The translations under genes and the position numbers were made by a program. A stretch of DNA of 64,000 nt. Source: Algoriphagus sp. Y33. GTDB taxonomy: Bacteria > Bacteroidota > Bacteroidia > Cytophagales > Cyclobacteriaceae. The notes beneath the pieces were generated by a model. The model ran no database searches, was not told the DNA's origin, and saw only the letters and a program-made list of their open reading frames with translations. The stretch lies in assembly GCF_014838715.1 (NCBI RefSeq), contig NZ_CP061947.1, forward strand, positions 4,092,001 to 4,156,000. Reading direction: 5' to 3'. Below, one piece after another: positions 7,856 to 17,290 of the stretch (position 1 is its first letter; every line of letters begins with the position of its first letter).

Positions 7856-10590
7856 CAGAATCGGAAATTATAAGTAATAAACGGAATCGGCTGGGCAAAA
7901 ATAGACAGTTGATACCCTCTTAATCGACCTTCCACAGGAGTGTAATATACTGAATACGGATTGCTTCTACCCAGCAGGTTGTAAACTCCCAATGACCAGG
8001 AAGAGTGGGCCAGTTTCTTAACCTTATGACTTCCCTCCAGATTAACAGAAAAATCTACTCTGAAATAATCGGGGATTCTGTAGGCATTCCGTTCGGAGAA
8101 ATAAACACGCTCGGATCCGGCATAGTCAAACTTTGAAATCGGTAAAGTAATAGGTCTTCCTGTACTATAGTTTACATTTAGCGACGTATTTATCCGCTTA
8201 CTCAATTCATAATTCGCCGTGAGAACCACATGGTGCGGCTGGTCAAAATTACTGGAATAAAAGTCTCCGTCGTTGATCTTCTCGATGCTCGGATCGTCGG
8301 AAGTTTTCATCAAAGACCGGGAATATGTGTAAGCCAAGGAACCTTGGAGCAATCCTGTGCTTTTCTTCAGTAGCAGTTCCACCCCGTAGGCCTTTCCGTC
8401 TGAATTCAACACGTCTTGTTCTATGTTTTCATTAAGGACAATATTTGCTCCCGAACGGTAATCAAGCAGATTTGCCATGTATCTATAGTATACCTCCGTG
8501 GAAAATTCGAGTTTGTTTTTTGCAAGGTTACGATAATACCCCACCGAGGCTTGTCCTCCTGTCTGCGGTCGAATGTAGGAATCACTCAATTTCCAAGAGT
8601 CTGTCGGAGAAATAGAGGAGGTGTTTGAGAGTAAGTGTATATTCTGTCTCATGGTATTAAACCCAGCTTTGACCGAAGACTTGTTGTCCAATATATATCT
8701 CCCCGAAACCCGAAATTCAGGGCCATGGTACGTTTTAACCGTATTTCCCTCTCCAATTATCTCTTCTCCGATTACATTGCTCTCAGTTATAGGAGCTCCA
8801 GGAACATATTGATTTACAATCATTGGCCCCTGCAATTGATATAACATGTACCTACCACCGTAGCTCACTGAAAACTTTTCAGACACACTAAATTCATCTC
8901 CGAAGTAAAGAGAAATCTCCCGGGCATTTTCCTCATCCAGCTCCTTTTCTATCACAATTGATTCAGAACCATACGGCCTATTTCTTCCCGGATTTAAAGA
9001 ATACTGAATCCCATGCACTCCAAAAGTCATGATATGCTTCTCGTTCATTCTGTATTCAAAATCTGCCTTTAGAAAAAACTGATGAACATCGAAGCTGAAA
9101 TTGAAGGAGTTCAAGGGATTGTCCTGACCCACAATGCCAAATCGGTAACTATCGCTACCCACTGAAAACCTAGCTTCAAGTTCGTCATTGAAAAAATGCT
9201 TCCAGCCCAAAGCAAGATTTATGTTTTGGTAGGAATAGGTGGTATCCGCATCAAACCGAAAATCATCTTGACTCAAATAAGCTGTCAACTCCAGTGCGTT
9301 CTTTTCATCGATAGTATGCCTGATATTCGCATTGATGTCGTAAAAAGTAATCTTACTGTCGTTTAAATCCGCCTCATCGTCCAGCAGATCCAGTGCCCAG
9401 TCAGAATAGGTTGTCCTCCCTCCCAGCATAAAGGTTGTTTTGTCACCAATCGGCCCATCCAAACTCAGCCTACTTGTCAAAATTCCTATTCCTCCCGAGC
9501 CACCTATTTTTTCAGATCTGCCAAACTTCGGATCCACCTGAAGCACCGAAGACAGTCTTCCTCCATAATTTACCGGAATAGAGCCTTTGTAAAGTTCTAC
9601 CCCATTTACAATGTCTGCATTGAATGCAGAGAAAAAACCGAACGCATGGGTAGGGTTGAAAATCGTGGAATTCCCATACAGGATCAAATTCTGATCAGCA
9701 GCACCGCCACGTACATTAAAGCCGGAAGTAGCCTCTCCAACGGTATTCACTCCAGGCATGATCAAGATGCCTTTCAGTACATCCACCTCACCCATCACCG
9801 CAGGTAGTCTCTTCACTTCGGCAATACTGATAGCCTGTACACCCATGTCGAGTTTATTGACATTAGATAAGGCTCCCGAACTTACTACTACTTCATCCAA
9901 GGAAAGTATCGTCTCTTCAATACTCATATTGAGAACTCCATCGCCTTTCAGGTCAATCTGACGCTGCTCTTGATAGCCTCCTATATTCTGTACCCAGATG
10001 GTGTGTCTCCCCTTTGGAAGAGTCAGCTGATACTTGCCACTTGCATCAGTAGCTACTTGGTTATAGTCTGTTTTTTCCAAAACGATTGCTCCGTTCATTG
10101 GCTTCCCGGACTCTATGCTGGTCACAACACCACTCAAAATTGCTGTTTTGGACTGAGGATTATCCGCTGTTTTCCCGATCACAAAGCGTTTGTTCTTATC
10201 GTATGCGCCAAGTGAATCACCCGCATTTGCCAGATTATCCTGTCTCTCCTGAACTAAAAAATAATCCTTCGGAAAATCAACTTGTATTCGTTGGCCTTTG
10301 CTTACCCAAATTCTCTTGGAAGCGTCTATGGAATAAATCAAACCTGTATTCTCAAATACTTGATTCAATATCATCTTGAGGTCCGAATCAGTAGCCTGAA
10401 GGTTGACTTGAATATTTTCTACGTCTTTCTTCTTATAATAAAATTTAAACTCAGTTTCGGATTCTATTCTTTCAGCAAACCGTTCAAATGTCATTCCCAA
10501 GTACATACCGGACAGCTTTGTGGTAGTCGTCTGGGCATTTGTTTCTGCGAAAAAGAGAACAAGTACAAAAAGGGATAGAATTCTTTTCAT
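7855..10590 (-). CDS. TonB-dependent receptor with STN and carboxypeptidase-like domains
   Basis: This 911-residue outer-membrane receptor carries a signal peptide (to about residue 20), an STN-like secretin/TonB N-terminal domain (about 35-105, with F-E-R-F-A-E-R-I and V-N-L-Q-A-T-D-S-D-L), a CarboxypepD_reg-like beta sandwich (about 150-225, starting L-S-G-V-V-T-S-I-E-S-G-K-P), a plug domain (about 245-350, with G-F-N-V-R-G-G-A-A-D-Q-N) and a 22-strand-type barrel ending in an aromatic residue (R-F). It imports a ligand using TonB energy. STN domains often signal to an anti-sigma factor, but none is encoded beside it. The start overlaps the stop of the upstream gene by four bases and its own stop overlaps the DUF4249 start, making a coupled operon. 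The substrate cannot be told from sequence. Confidence 0.94.
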   Translation of the reverse strand: MKRILSLFVLVLFFAETNAQTTTTKLSGMYLGMTFERFAERIESETEFKFYYKKKDVENIQVNLQATDSDLKMILNQVFENTGLIYSIDASKRIWVSKGQRIQVDFPKDYFLVQERQDNLANAGDSLGAYDKNKRFVIGKTADNPQSKTAILSGVVTSIESGKPMNGAIVLEKTDYNQVATDASGKYQLTLPKGRHTIWVQNIGGYQEQRQIDLKGDGVLNMSIEETILSLDEVVVSSGALSNVNKLDMGVQAISIAEVKRLPAVMGEVDVLKGILIMPGVNTVGEATSGFNVRGGAADQNLILYGNSTIFNPTHAFGFFSAFNADIVNGVELYKGSIPVNYGGRLSSVLQVDPKFGRSEKIGGSGGIGILTSRLSLDGPIGDKTTFMLGGRTTYSDWALDLLDDEADLNDSKITFYDINANIRHTIDEKNALELTAYLSQDDFRFDADTTYSYQNINLALGWKHFFNDELEARFSVGSDSYRFGIVGQDNPLNSFNFSFDVHQFFLKADFEYRMNEKHIMTFGVHGIQYSLNPGRNRPYGSESIVIEKELDEENAREISLYFGDEFSVSEKFSVSYGGRYMLYQLQGPMIVNQYVPGAPITESNVIGEEIIGEGNTVKTYHGPEFRVSGRYILDNKSSVKAGFNTMRQNIHLLSNTSSISPTDSWKLSDSYIRPQTGGQASVGYYRNLAKNKLEFSTEVYYRYMANLLDYRSGANIVLNENIEQDVLNSDGKAYGVELLLKKSTGLLQGSLAYTYSRSLMKTSDDPSIEKINDGDFYSSNFDQPHHVVLTANYELSKRINTSLNVNYSTGRPITLPISKFDYAGSERVYFSERNAYRIPDYFRVDFSVNLEGSHKVKKLAHSSWSLGVYNLLGRSNPYSVYYTPVEGRLRGYQLSIFAQPIPFITYNFRF

Positions 10591-11309
10591 TCGACAAATC
10601 CATTAAATTCCTCTACCATGCTTTCCTTGAGGGAAACCAATTCTATAATATACTTTTCCTTGTCCGTAGAGAAATAAAGAGACTTTCCCTTCATGTGTTT
10701 TTTCACATCTCTCTTTTTCAGTCCCAGGCTTTTAAATGCCTGCTTTTTCTTCCTGATAAGTACAAAATCGCCAGAATGCCAATAGAAGTAGTCTGTGTTT
10801 TCTACAAATCTGTGTGTGTATTTCCCCAGCTCCCCCGTTAGTTCCGTGTACTTATAATATTTCATAAGTACTTTGAGCTCACCATCCTGAATCACTTTAT
10901 AAAATCCATTCTTGTTGAGAGCGTATGAATCATTTCCCAAGAATTTTCTAAATAGACTTCCATCGACAAGTTGAAATTCTTCAATTTTTTCAGGTTTAAT
11001 CAGAATCTTCTGACGGTAGATCGGATGGAATGTGATCACTACATCCGCATGTTCATCGTATAAAAGAGGAACTTCGGTATAGGTGATTTTATTGATGGAC
11101 AGCATTCCCTCTCCGAACTTCCTATCCATGTAGTAAGGATCTCCCTCGTAGTTGAAGGGAGGTTCTTTGTATTGACCGCCTGTGATTATTTCCTGAAAAT
11201 ATGGCAACTGCTCCTTATATAAGGACAAATAAGATTGTGACTGTGCAAAAGCATTGGCAGTTACTATAAAAATCAGCAGAAAAGGTGTGAAAAAGTTTAT
11301 TTTTAGCAT
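10587..11309 (-). CDS. exported protein of unknown function, first gene of the TonB/DUF4249 operon
   Basis: The 240-residue protein has a signal peptide (cleavage likely after A-F-A-Q, about residue 23). The mature part is rich in Lys and Tyr, with Y-K-E-P-P-F-N-Y-E-G-D-P-Y-Y-M-D near residue 50 and a strongly basic C-terminal segment (K-K-K-Q-A-F-K-S-L-G-L-K-K-R-D-V-K-K-H). I do not recognise a named domain; similar small exported proteins accompany receptor operons in Bacteroidota. Its TGA overlaps the receptor ATG (ATGA), so the two are probably translated together. It is the first gene, so the promoter should lie in the 108-base divergent gap shared with the TIM-barrel gene on the other strand. 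Confidence 0.72.
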   Translation of the reverse strand: MLKINFFTPFLLIFIVTANAFAQSQSYLSLYKEQLPYFQEIITGGQYKEPPFNYEGDPYYMDRKFGEGMLSINKITYTEVPLLYDEHADVVITFHPIYRQKILIKPEKIEEFQLVDGSLFRKFLGNDSYALNKNGFYKVIQDGELKVLMKYYKYTELTGELGKYTHRFVENTDYFYWHSGDFVLIRKKKQAFKSLGLKKRDVKKHMKGKSLYFSTDKEKYIIELVSLKESMVEEFNGFVE

Positions 11310-11417
11310 ATGTTCGGTACTATACTAGATCAGATTAAACTCTCTTTTACATACAATAATTTGAACGGTAAATATAGTGTCTGAATGGGTCTCTCTCAAG
11401 TTATAAATAAACCTAAG

Positions 11418-12326
11418 ATGAAAAGAAGAAATTTACTCAAATCTATTGCTCTTGGTGCCACCGTTCTTCCGTTGGCACCTGTACTTGCTTCTACTACGCA
11501 GAAAAAGGAAGCAACGATACAATTCTCCCTTAATACTAGCACTTTACGCGGTCAAAAACTCAATTTACGCCAAATTATTGAGATTGCAGCCAAATCAGGG
11601 TATGATGGGATCGAACTTTGGATATCAGAGTTGGAGACCTACCTCAGCACCGGCAAATCTTTGGCATCTCTTAAAAAATTGTTGGAGGATGCTAAAATAA
11701 TCCCGGTAAATGCCATTGGATTTGCTCCTTGGATGGCGCAGGATGAGACCAAAAGTAAAGTGGGCTTTGACCAAATGGAAAAAGAAATGGGCATGCTTGC
11801 TGAGATTGGTTGTAAACGAATAGCTGCTCCTGCTATCGGTGCTACAGATCCTGTAGATTTACTGGCTGCCGGTGAGCAGTACGCCAAGCTTTTAACAGTC
11901 GGAAGGAAAACCGGAGTGATGCCGCAATTGGAATTCTGGGGAGCATTTCCTCCCTTCCATCATCTGGGTCAAGCCTTGGCTACGGCTGCGGCTGCAAACG
12001 ATGCAGATGCAAGAATTCTCCCTGACATATACCATCTGTTCAGGGGAGGATCAGGATTTGAGGGATTGAAAATGGTCAATGGAAATGCCATCGAAGTTTT
12101 TCACTTGAATGATTTCACTGACACAAAACCAAGACTGGAGCAAAATGACAGCGACAGAATATATCCGGGGGATGGCATAGCTCCATTGAAAGAAGTAGCT
12201 ACTTTACTAAAAGCTATGGGAGGCACAAAATTCGTTTCGTTGGAACTTTTTAACGAAACCTATTGGGCTCAGGATGCACAGGAAGTAGCGAATACCGGAC
12301 TAAAAAAAATGAAGCAGTTTTTTTGA
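11418..12326 (+). CDS. sugar phosphate isomerase/epimerase-like TIM barrel, Tat-exported
   Basis: The chosen ATG gives a 302-residue protein starting M-K-R-R-N-L-L-K-S, a twin-arginine signal followed by a hydrophobic stretch and an Ala-rich cleavage region; an ATG 33 bases upstream would only add unrelated residues before it. The mature part is an AP-endonuclease-2/xylose-isomerase-like barrel: S-L-N-T-S-T-L-R near strand 1, G-Y-D-G-I-E-L-W on strand 2, and likely metal ligands in Q-L-E-F-W-G, L-P-D-I-Y-H, V-F-H-L-N-D and S-L-E-L-F-N (Glu, Asp, His, Glu). Members isomerise or epimerise sugars, and exported ones occur in keto-sugar degradation loci. It is divergent from the TonB operon and convergent with the Gfo/Idh gene, separated from it by a bidirectional terminator. 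Substrate is not known. Confidence 0.88.
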   Translation: MKRRNLLKSIALGATVLPLAPVLASTTQKKEATIQFSLNTSTLRGQKLNLRQIIEIAAKSGYDGIELWISELETYLSTGKSLASLKKLLEDAKIIPVNAIGFAPWMAQDETKSKVGFDQMEKEMGMLAEIGCKRIAAPAIGATDPVDLLAAGEQYAKLLTVGRKTGVMPQLEFWGAFPPFHHLGQALATAAAANDADARILPDIYHLFRGGSGFEGLKMVNGNAIEVFHLNDFTDTKPRLEQNDSDRIYPGDGIAPLKEVATLLKAMGGTKFVSLELFNETYWAQDAQEVANTGLKKMKQFF

Positions 12327-12349
12327 TAGAATTAACTATAGCTGATACG

Positions 12350-12380
12350 AAAGCAGGAAGGGTATTTCTTCCTGCTTTTT
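12350..12380. terminator. bidirectional rho-independent terminator
   Basis: AAAGCAGGAAG (12350-12360) and CTTCCTGCTTT (12368-12378) form a perfect 11-bp stem with a 7-base loop. T-rich sequence follows on the plus side, and on the minus side the stem is flanked by an A-then-T context from TACGAAAG. It sits between two convergent genes and can serve both. Confidence 0.85.
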
Positions 12381-12416
12381 ATATTTTTCATACTTCTAAC
12401 TTTGTACTTCTGCCGT

Positions 12417-13583
12417 TCAAACCTTCTCTATCCAATCCACTCCCGTATCTTTCCAAGCACGCTCATTGGCAGAATTGATTACAGCTTCACAAACTTTCTG
12501 AGTCTCAAAAGCATCTCTGAAAGTAGGATGACAAGCCTCACCTGTCTCCAAACTATGGAAGAAATCAGCTACCTGATGAATGAAGGAATGCTCATAGCCG
12601 ATGGAAGTTCCCGGAATCCACCATCTGTCCATATACGGATGATCCCCGTCTGTCACGTGAATAGATCTCCAGCCGCGGACTTGACCTTCATCATTGTGAT
12701 CGAAGTACTCCAGACGTGTCAAATCATGTAAATCCCAGCGAATCGAAGCATGCTCTCCATTGATCTCAAAGGTATAAAGTGCCTTATGCCCTCTTGCGTA
12801 TCGAGTCGCTTCAAATAAGCCCAAAGAGCCGTTATCAAAGTGGCAATGGAATACACAGGCATCGTCGATAGTTACTTTTTTCTTTTCACCTGTGCCCTGA
12901 TGAACGCGCTCTTTGATAAATGTCTCCGTCATGGCCGAGACATCTTTGATGCCACCGTTCAGCCACATAGCGGTATCGATACAATGCGCCAGCAAATCTC
13001 CGGTCACACCTGAGCCTGCAGCATCAGCATCCAGCCTCCACAGTGCATCACCTCCTTGAGGCAATTCCGGACTAATTGTCCAATCCTGGAGAAAATTTGC
13101 ACGGTAATGAAAAATCTTGCCCAGCTTCCCCGAAGTTACGATTTGCTTCGCCAAAGTCACTGCGGGCACTCTTCTGTAATTATACCAAACAGTATTTTTT
13201 ACTCCTGCTTTTTCCACTGCCTTCACCATACCTTCAGCTTCCGCAACTGTTCTTGCCAAAGGCTTTTCACATAGAATCATTTTACCCGCTTCAGCAGCTG
13301 CTATCGCAATTTCCGAATGAGTATCGTTTGGAGTACAGATATCCACTGCATCTATGTCGTCTCTTTTCAGTAGTTCTCTCCAATCTGTCTCCACAGATTT
13401 GTAGCCCCACTGATCTGCGAAAGCCTGCGCTTTATCGGCTCTTCTGGAGCAGCATGCCTGCAACACCGGAACATATTCGTACTCCGGAAAAAAATCAGGC
13501 ACTCTTTTGTAACCATTGGTATGTATTCGGCCCATCAATCCTGTACCGATGAGACCTATTCTTATATGTTTTTTTTCTTTCAT
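12417..13583 (-). CDS. Gfo/Idh/MocA family oxidoreductase
   Basis: A 388-residue NAD(P)-dependent sugar oxidoreductase. The N-terminal Rossmann fold shows [10 protein letters not shown] (about residues 10-19), and the signature catalytic E-K-P is in L-C-E-K-P-L-A-R (about residue 106). Later residues Y-N-Y-R-R-V-P-A and [10 protein letters not shown] match the C-terminal substrate domain, where Asp and His complete the active site. Such enzymes oxidise or reduce sugars and inositols, including glycosides at C3. There is no signal peptide, so it is cytoplasmic. It is the last of four minus-strand sugar genes (12.4-17.3 kb) although spacers of 115-154 bases suggest separate regulation or a loose operon. 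The family call is firm; the substrate is open. Confidence 0.93.
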   Translation of the reverse strand: MKEKKHIRIGLIGTGLMGRIHTNGYKRVPDFFPEYEYVPVLQACCSRRADKAQAFADQWGYKSVETDWRELLKRDDIDAVDICTPNDTHSEIAIAAAEAGKMILCEKPLARTVAEAEGMVKAVEKAGVKNTVWYNYRRVPAVTLAKQIVTSGKLGKIFHYRANFLQDWTISPELPQGGDALWRLDADAAGSGVTGDLLAHCIDTAMWLNGGIKDVSAMTETFIKERVHQGTGEKKKVTIDDACVFHCHFDNGSLGLFEATRYARGHKALYTFEINGEHASIRWDLHDLTRLEYFDHNDEGQVRGWRSIHVTDGDHPYMDRWWIPGTSIGYEHSFIHQVADFFHSLETGEACHPTFRDAFETQKVCEAVINSANERAWKDTGVDWIEKV

Positions 13584-13600
13584 TCTACTTTGAATTTGAA

Positions 13601-13725
13601 TCCCGATAGTTATCGGGACAAGAGTTGAAAATTTAAATTTTCGTCATTGCGATCTGCCACAGGCGGAGAAGCAATCTTAATTAAATTAGAGACTGCTTCA
13701 CATCATTCCTTCGCTCGCAGCAACG
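13601..13725. repeat. intergenic palindromes: perfect hairpin plus degenerate inverted repeat
   Basis: TCCCGATAGTTATCGGGA (13601-13618) is a perfect 8-bp hairpin with a 2-base loop. Further on, CGTCATTGCGA ... GAAGCAATCT (13642-13676) and AGACTGCTTC ... CTCGCAGCAACG (13689-13725) are imperfect inverted copies of each other. Neither codes for protein. This style of dispersed palindrome is common between genes in Bacteroidota; here it fills most of the gap between the Gfo/Idh and TIM-barrel genes. Confidence 0.6.
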
Positions 13726-13737
13726 TGAAAACCACTA

Positions 13738-14760
13738 TTACCATCCATGGGCATTCCTTACTTTCACGAGTGCAGCAAGGATATCATTCCAGGTTTGTTG
13801 GTTGTTCATGACCTCATTGGGGAACATGCATCCATCCCAGCAAATATGCTTGAACGCTTTGGTCAGCTCACCTTTTTCATCCCGAAGCCAATAACCTGCA
13901 TCATGCGTGATATCCAAGACTCCGTTGGGATCAGTCGCTTGGCAGTGTCTACCCGTCTTATCGTGAGAACCGGAACCGAAGACTGAGCCGTCATTTTGTG
14001 CTACATGGAAGTCAATCGTCCAAGGGCGAAGCGCATCTGTCACCGTTTTCAGTGCAGCTTTGACAGCCTCACGGTCTTTAAGATCTGCGTCTTTCGGGAG
14101 TATTCTATGCTCTGGCGCATTATACCCCATGGTATAAAGAAAGGTATGGGACATATCTGCCTGGAAGCCAATATTCGGCCTATCCACCAGCTCCAGTAAC
14201 TCCACCATATGCTTCCAACTGTGCATGGCTCCCCAGCAGATTTCACCTTCCGCTGCCAATTTCTCTCCATATCCTGCTGCCACATCACAGGCCTCACGGA
14301 ACGTATCTGCAATGATTTTTGTGTTTCCTAAAGGGTCTTTTGCCCAGTCTTCCACTCCGGCAGCAGAGTCTATCCTGACTACGCCATAGTGGCGAACGCC
14401 AAGATCATTAAGCTGCTTGCCAAATTCGCATGCCTTTCTAACCATTTCTACAAAAGTTTTCCGCTGATCCGCGGAGCCCATCGCTGATCCAGCCCAGATC
14501 GGAGCAACAAAAGAACCTGCTACAAGGTTATGTTTCTGAAGTTTTTCTGCCAAAATCTTAGTCTCATCCGGATCATTGAGTGTGAAGTGGGGCTCAAGCA
14601 AGCCTAGATCAAGACCGTCAAATTTCACTCCGTCCACTTCAGCTGCTGCAGTCATCGCCAGAAGGGAATCAAATGGAATTACAGGCTCAGAATCGGCTCC
14701 TTTGCCTACTATCCCAGGCCAAGTGGCATTATGTAGTTTTGGATAGTTATTAGAACTCAT
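13738..14760 (-). CDS. sugar phosphate isomerase/epimerase family TIM barrel (cytoplasmic)
   Basis: A 340-residue protein with no signal peptide. Barrel features include [11 protein letters not shown] on an early strand, [18 protein letters not shown] with a probable metal-binding Asp-His pair, and D-F-H-V-A-Q-N-D-G near the end with a further histidine. The pattern fits the AP_endonuc_2/xylose-isomerase-like superfamily (IolE/IolI relatives). It probably acts on a sugar or keto-sugar made or used by the neighbouring Gfo/Idh enzyme, which is encoded 154 bases downstream on the same strand. It is only distantly similar by eye to the Tat-exported barrel at 11.4 kb. Exact reaction is unknown: isomerase, epimerase, dehydratase or lyase are all possible in this fold. 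Confidence 0.86.
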   Translation of the reverse strand: MSSNNYPKLHNATWPGIVGKGADSEPVIPFDSLLAMTAAAEVDGVKFDGLDLGLLEPHFTLNDPDETKILAEKLQKHNLVAGSFVAPIWAGSAMGSADQRKTFVEMVRKACEFGKQLNDLGVRHYGVVRIDSAAGVEDWAKDPLGNTKIIADTFREACDVAAGYGEKLAAEGEICWGAMHSWKHMVELLELVDRPNIGFQADMSHTFLYTMGYNAPEHRILPKDADLKDREAVKAALKTVTDALRPWTIDFHVAQNDGSVFGSGSHDKTGRHCQATDPNGVLDITHDAGYWLRDEKGELTKAFKHICWDGCMFPNEVMNNQQTWNDILAALVKVRNAHGW

Positions 14761-14905
14761 GATATTATGGGTTAATAGTTATTAAAGTGTGAAGGAGGAA
14801 GACCGAAGACAGAACCTCAAACTCACCTACTTCGGTATTCAGCATTGGATATTCTTAATTACTTCTTTTGTCTTGATTCGTGTGTCTTTTATCTAGCATC
14901 TAAAA

Positions 14906-16117
14906 TCACTCCCACACTTTCAGATCAGGGTTATCCGGACCAAAGTGCTTCAGCATCACGATAGGATCGGTTTTGGAATGATTCGTGATTTTCACACCAG
15001 CTTTCGCAGCTTTCTCACTGACAAAATACTCATCATGTGTCAGCTGACCAAAGCGGATCAACGCAGGTGTCTCTATATCCCACTCATTCATTTTACCATA
15101 TCCCTGCATCATGATCATTCCGTAGGCGGCAGCATCTTTGATCGTCACTGTCTGGCCTGGATAGACCGTCAACTCCTTTGCGCTGTAGTCATGGGATCTA
15201 TAGCAGATCCAGCTGTCATGATATCCCACTGCGTGCATTTCTTCTTCATTTTGCACAGGAATCGGCTCCATAAAACGGGTTTCCAAAAGATTAGGATTGA
15301 CATTCAGTTCCCAATCAATCATCTCAACCAATAAGTCGTAATCCCCTACTCTATCCTTTGGAGTGGCATTCCAGAGCAATTCATCAGGAATAATCGCCTC
15401 ATTTACAAGAGACTGATACATCGCAAAAATATCCGATGCCTTCTGCGGCTCGTAGGTACAAAGTGAGCCTGGAGCATGGAGCATCCCCGGAGGCACATCC
15501 CAACCGGTTCCCGGCTGAAGCTTAAATGCCTGCGAATAATTAGTGATCTTGTTATCGCCTTTATTAAAGTTCATCAGGCATTCTTTGATCTGTTCTTTGG
15601 TCGTTCCCGGAGCTATTCCGAAGAATGTGTACGGAAAATCTCCACCGTGATTGTTCAATTGCGGAGGATAATAATACGCTTCAGGTTTGCCATTCTGACC
15701 GGTCAGTTTTCCATATTCATCGCTTGGGTGAATGTGGTGTGGAAGCGGCCCCATATTGTCAAAAAACTTGGAGTACATAGGCCAGGACTTGTACTTGTCC
15801 CAGAGCCGACCTCCGATGATTTCTCCACCCAGCTCATCAATCGCGTCTTTCAAAAGAAAAAGCTCCGTCTTGCTCCCATCTTCATAGGCAATATGGCTCA
15901 GTCCTTCATTTTTGCTTGTGAGGGGGCCATTTTCGGCAGGCGTAGTCGATGAAAACCAACGTTCATCTATGCCTCCGCGGTTGCCCCCCAGACAATAATA
16001 ATCATCAGGATGAAGTTTAATTCTTCTTCCCGGTACACAGAACGAACGAGGTACCCAGGTTGGTGTTAATCTTAAAATTCCTTCTCCCTGCTCTAGGGCT
16101 TTTTTTGCTAAACTCAT
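14906..16117 (-). CDS. class I mannose-6-phosphate-isomerase-like cupin protein
   Basis: A 403-residue cytoplasmic protein. Around residue 125-150 it has P-L-P-H-H-I-H-P-S-D-E-Y-G followed by G-K-P-E-A-Y-Y-Y, which matches the metal site of type I phosphomannose isomerases (H-P-D/N ... K-x-E). A second site G-T-G-W-D-V-P-P-G-M-L-H-A-P-G near residue 205 corresponds to the V-P-x-G-x-x-H-A segment. So His, His, Glu and His can coordinate a metal ion. A distinct C-terminal cupin-like half (about 260-403) follows. It likely isomerises a keto-sugar or sugar phosphate in the same pathway as the flanking DUF4432 and TIM-barrel genes. It is not close to manA proper, so a different sugar is likely. 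Confidence 0.78.
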   Translation of the reverse strand: MSLAKKALEQGEGILRLTPTWVPRSFCVPGRRIKLHPDDYYCLGGNRGGIDERWFSSTTPAENGPLTSKNEGLSHIAYEDGSKTELFLLKDAIDELGGEIIGGRLWDKYKSWPMYSKFFDNMGPLPHHIHPSDEYGKLTGQNGKPEAYYYPPQLNNHGGDFPYTFFGIAPGTTKEQIKECLMNFNKGDNKITNYSQAFKLQPGTGWDVPPGMLHAPGSLCTYEPQKASDIFAMYQSLVNEAIIPDELLWNATPKDRVGDYDLLVEMIDWELNVNPNLLETRFMEPIPVQNEEEMHAVGYHDSWICYRSHDYSAKELTVYPGQTVTIKDAAAYGMIMMQGYGKMNEWDIETPALIRFGQLTHDEYFVSEKAAKAGVKITNHSKTDPIVMLKHFGPDNPDLKVWE

Positions 16118-16231
16118 GGGTTTATTGATTATTTTGAGATTTGAGATTTCTAACTTGAGATTAAATTGGAAAATTGAAAGATTGGAAAATTATTTCAGCT
16201 TCTCTATAGTCACAATTCCCCATTCCTAAAT

Positions 16232-17290
16232 TTACATTTTAAATTCCTTGACTGCTTCCCTTGTGAGAACTTCCAGTTTGATTTCATAAGTTCTGCTTTC
16301 TGCCGGCTTCAATAAAATCAAAGTTCCATTTTTACGCGCAGCAGCCTGACCTATCGGTGGATTGGTAGCCGGTTCGAGCGCGGTGACATATTCATTTTTG
16401 CCCCAGTGTTGCCAGTTGATTAACCATGGCATCTGTTTTTTGGAAAATGAAATACTGAGCCCAAGCTCAAGTCGGTCATTCATATAACCACAAGTAACTT
16501 GCTCATTCTCTCCCGCTTTTGGGTCTATGAAAGCCACATCTTCTCCAAATGAAGTGTGTTCATCCAATGGCCCTGCACATCTTGTGAATTTGTACTCTTT
16601 GTTGAAAGATGAAAGTGTAGCATCAGCTTCCCTTGGCTGTATTTCACCTTTCCACACTATTCTCGTTCCTTCATCTATTAGCGGCCAACCACAATTGACA
16701 TGATAGAGTACCATGTGCGGTGCGGGAGAATTTCCCCGATTGCTCACCTCGTCTTTGATGCGGATAGCAGTATTTCCAATAGTGCCTGAGATTGTTCTTT
16801 TCAGTTCCAGACTTGGCCCAAACGTCGTTGTCTCACGAATTACACCTACAATTTCAAAATCTAAGTTTCCGGAATATATATCAGGCTGCTTGACAGAAAT
16901 CAGTTCCGCAGGAGTATTGCTATAATTCCCATGCAAACCACGACTCCCATTTTCATCCTCATTGGGTGGACCCATCGAAGAAATCCCGCAGGTGGTCAAC
17001 AGTCCTCCTCCGAAAGTACGCAGCCAATCTATTCCCTGATTGGAAAAAGGCTGCGCAGCCACATGACCTGCATTGCTAATCCAAGCCAAGCTATGCTCAT
17101 TGTGAAATGCATCCAAAATATCCATTCCGCGGTCCAAAACGACTTTAAACCGAAGTCCGGTGCCTGTATTAATCCAAGCGATGCGGGTACCGCGACCTGA
17201 GCCATTATCAAGTATAGATGTTTCTATTCCGCCAAGCTGGTGGAAATTGGATAATTTATCTTTCCAATTGGATGGATCTGATAGGTTCAT
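16232..17290 (-). CDS. DUF4432 family protein, galactose-mutarotase-like
   Basis: A 352-residue protein with the DUF4432 pattern: K-V-V-L-D-R-G-M-D-I-L-D near residue 50, F-G-G-G-L-L-T-T-C-G, G-L-H-G-N-Y-S-N-T-P-A with a conserved histidine, and H-M-V-L-Y-H-V-N-C-G-W-P. The fold is the galactose-mutarotase-like beta sandwich, in which His residues and a Glu (here A-L-E-P-A-T-N-P) act on a sugar ring. No signal peptide, so it works in the cytoplasm, perhaps as a mutarotase or isomerase for the sugar handled by the downstream genes. It is the first gene of the minus-strand series, and its start lies about 135 bases from the edge of the tandem repeat array, so transcription must begin inside or next to that array. 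Confidence 0.87.
   Translation of the reverse strand: MNLSDPSNWKDKLSNFHQLGGIETSILDNGSGRGTRIAWINTGTGLRFKVVLDRGMDILDAFHNEHSLAWISNAGHVAAQPFSNQGIDWLRTFGGGLLTTCGISSMGPPNEDENGSRGLHGNYSNTPAELISVKQPDIYSGNLDFEIVGVIRETTTFGPSLELKRTISGTIGNTAIRIKDEVSNRGNSPAPHMVLYHVNCGWPLIDEGTRIVWKGEIQPREADATLSSFNKEYKFTRCAGPLDEHTSFGEDVAFIDPKAGENEQVTCGYMNDRLELGLSISFSKKQMPWLINWQHWGKNEYVTALEPATNPPIGQAAARKNGTLILLKPAESRTYEIKLEVLTREAVKEFKM

Noticed and set aside
13076..13552. 158-codon plus-strand frame opposite the Gfo/Idh gene
   Set aside because: The minus-strand protein shows Rossmann and EKP motifs; the plus frame is Ser/Pro/Leu-rich shadow.
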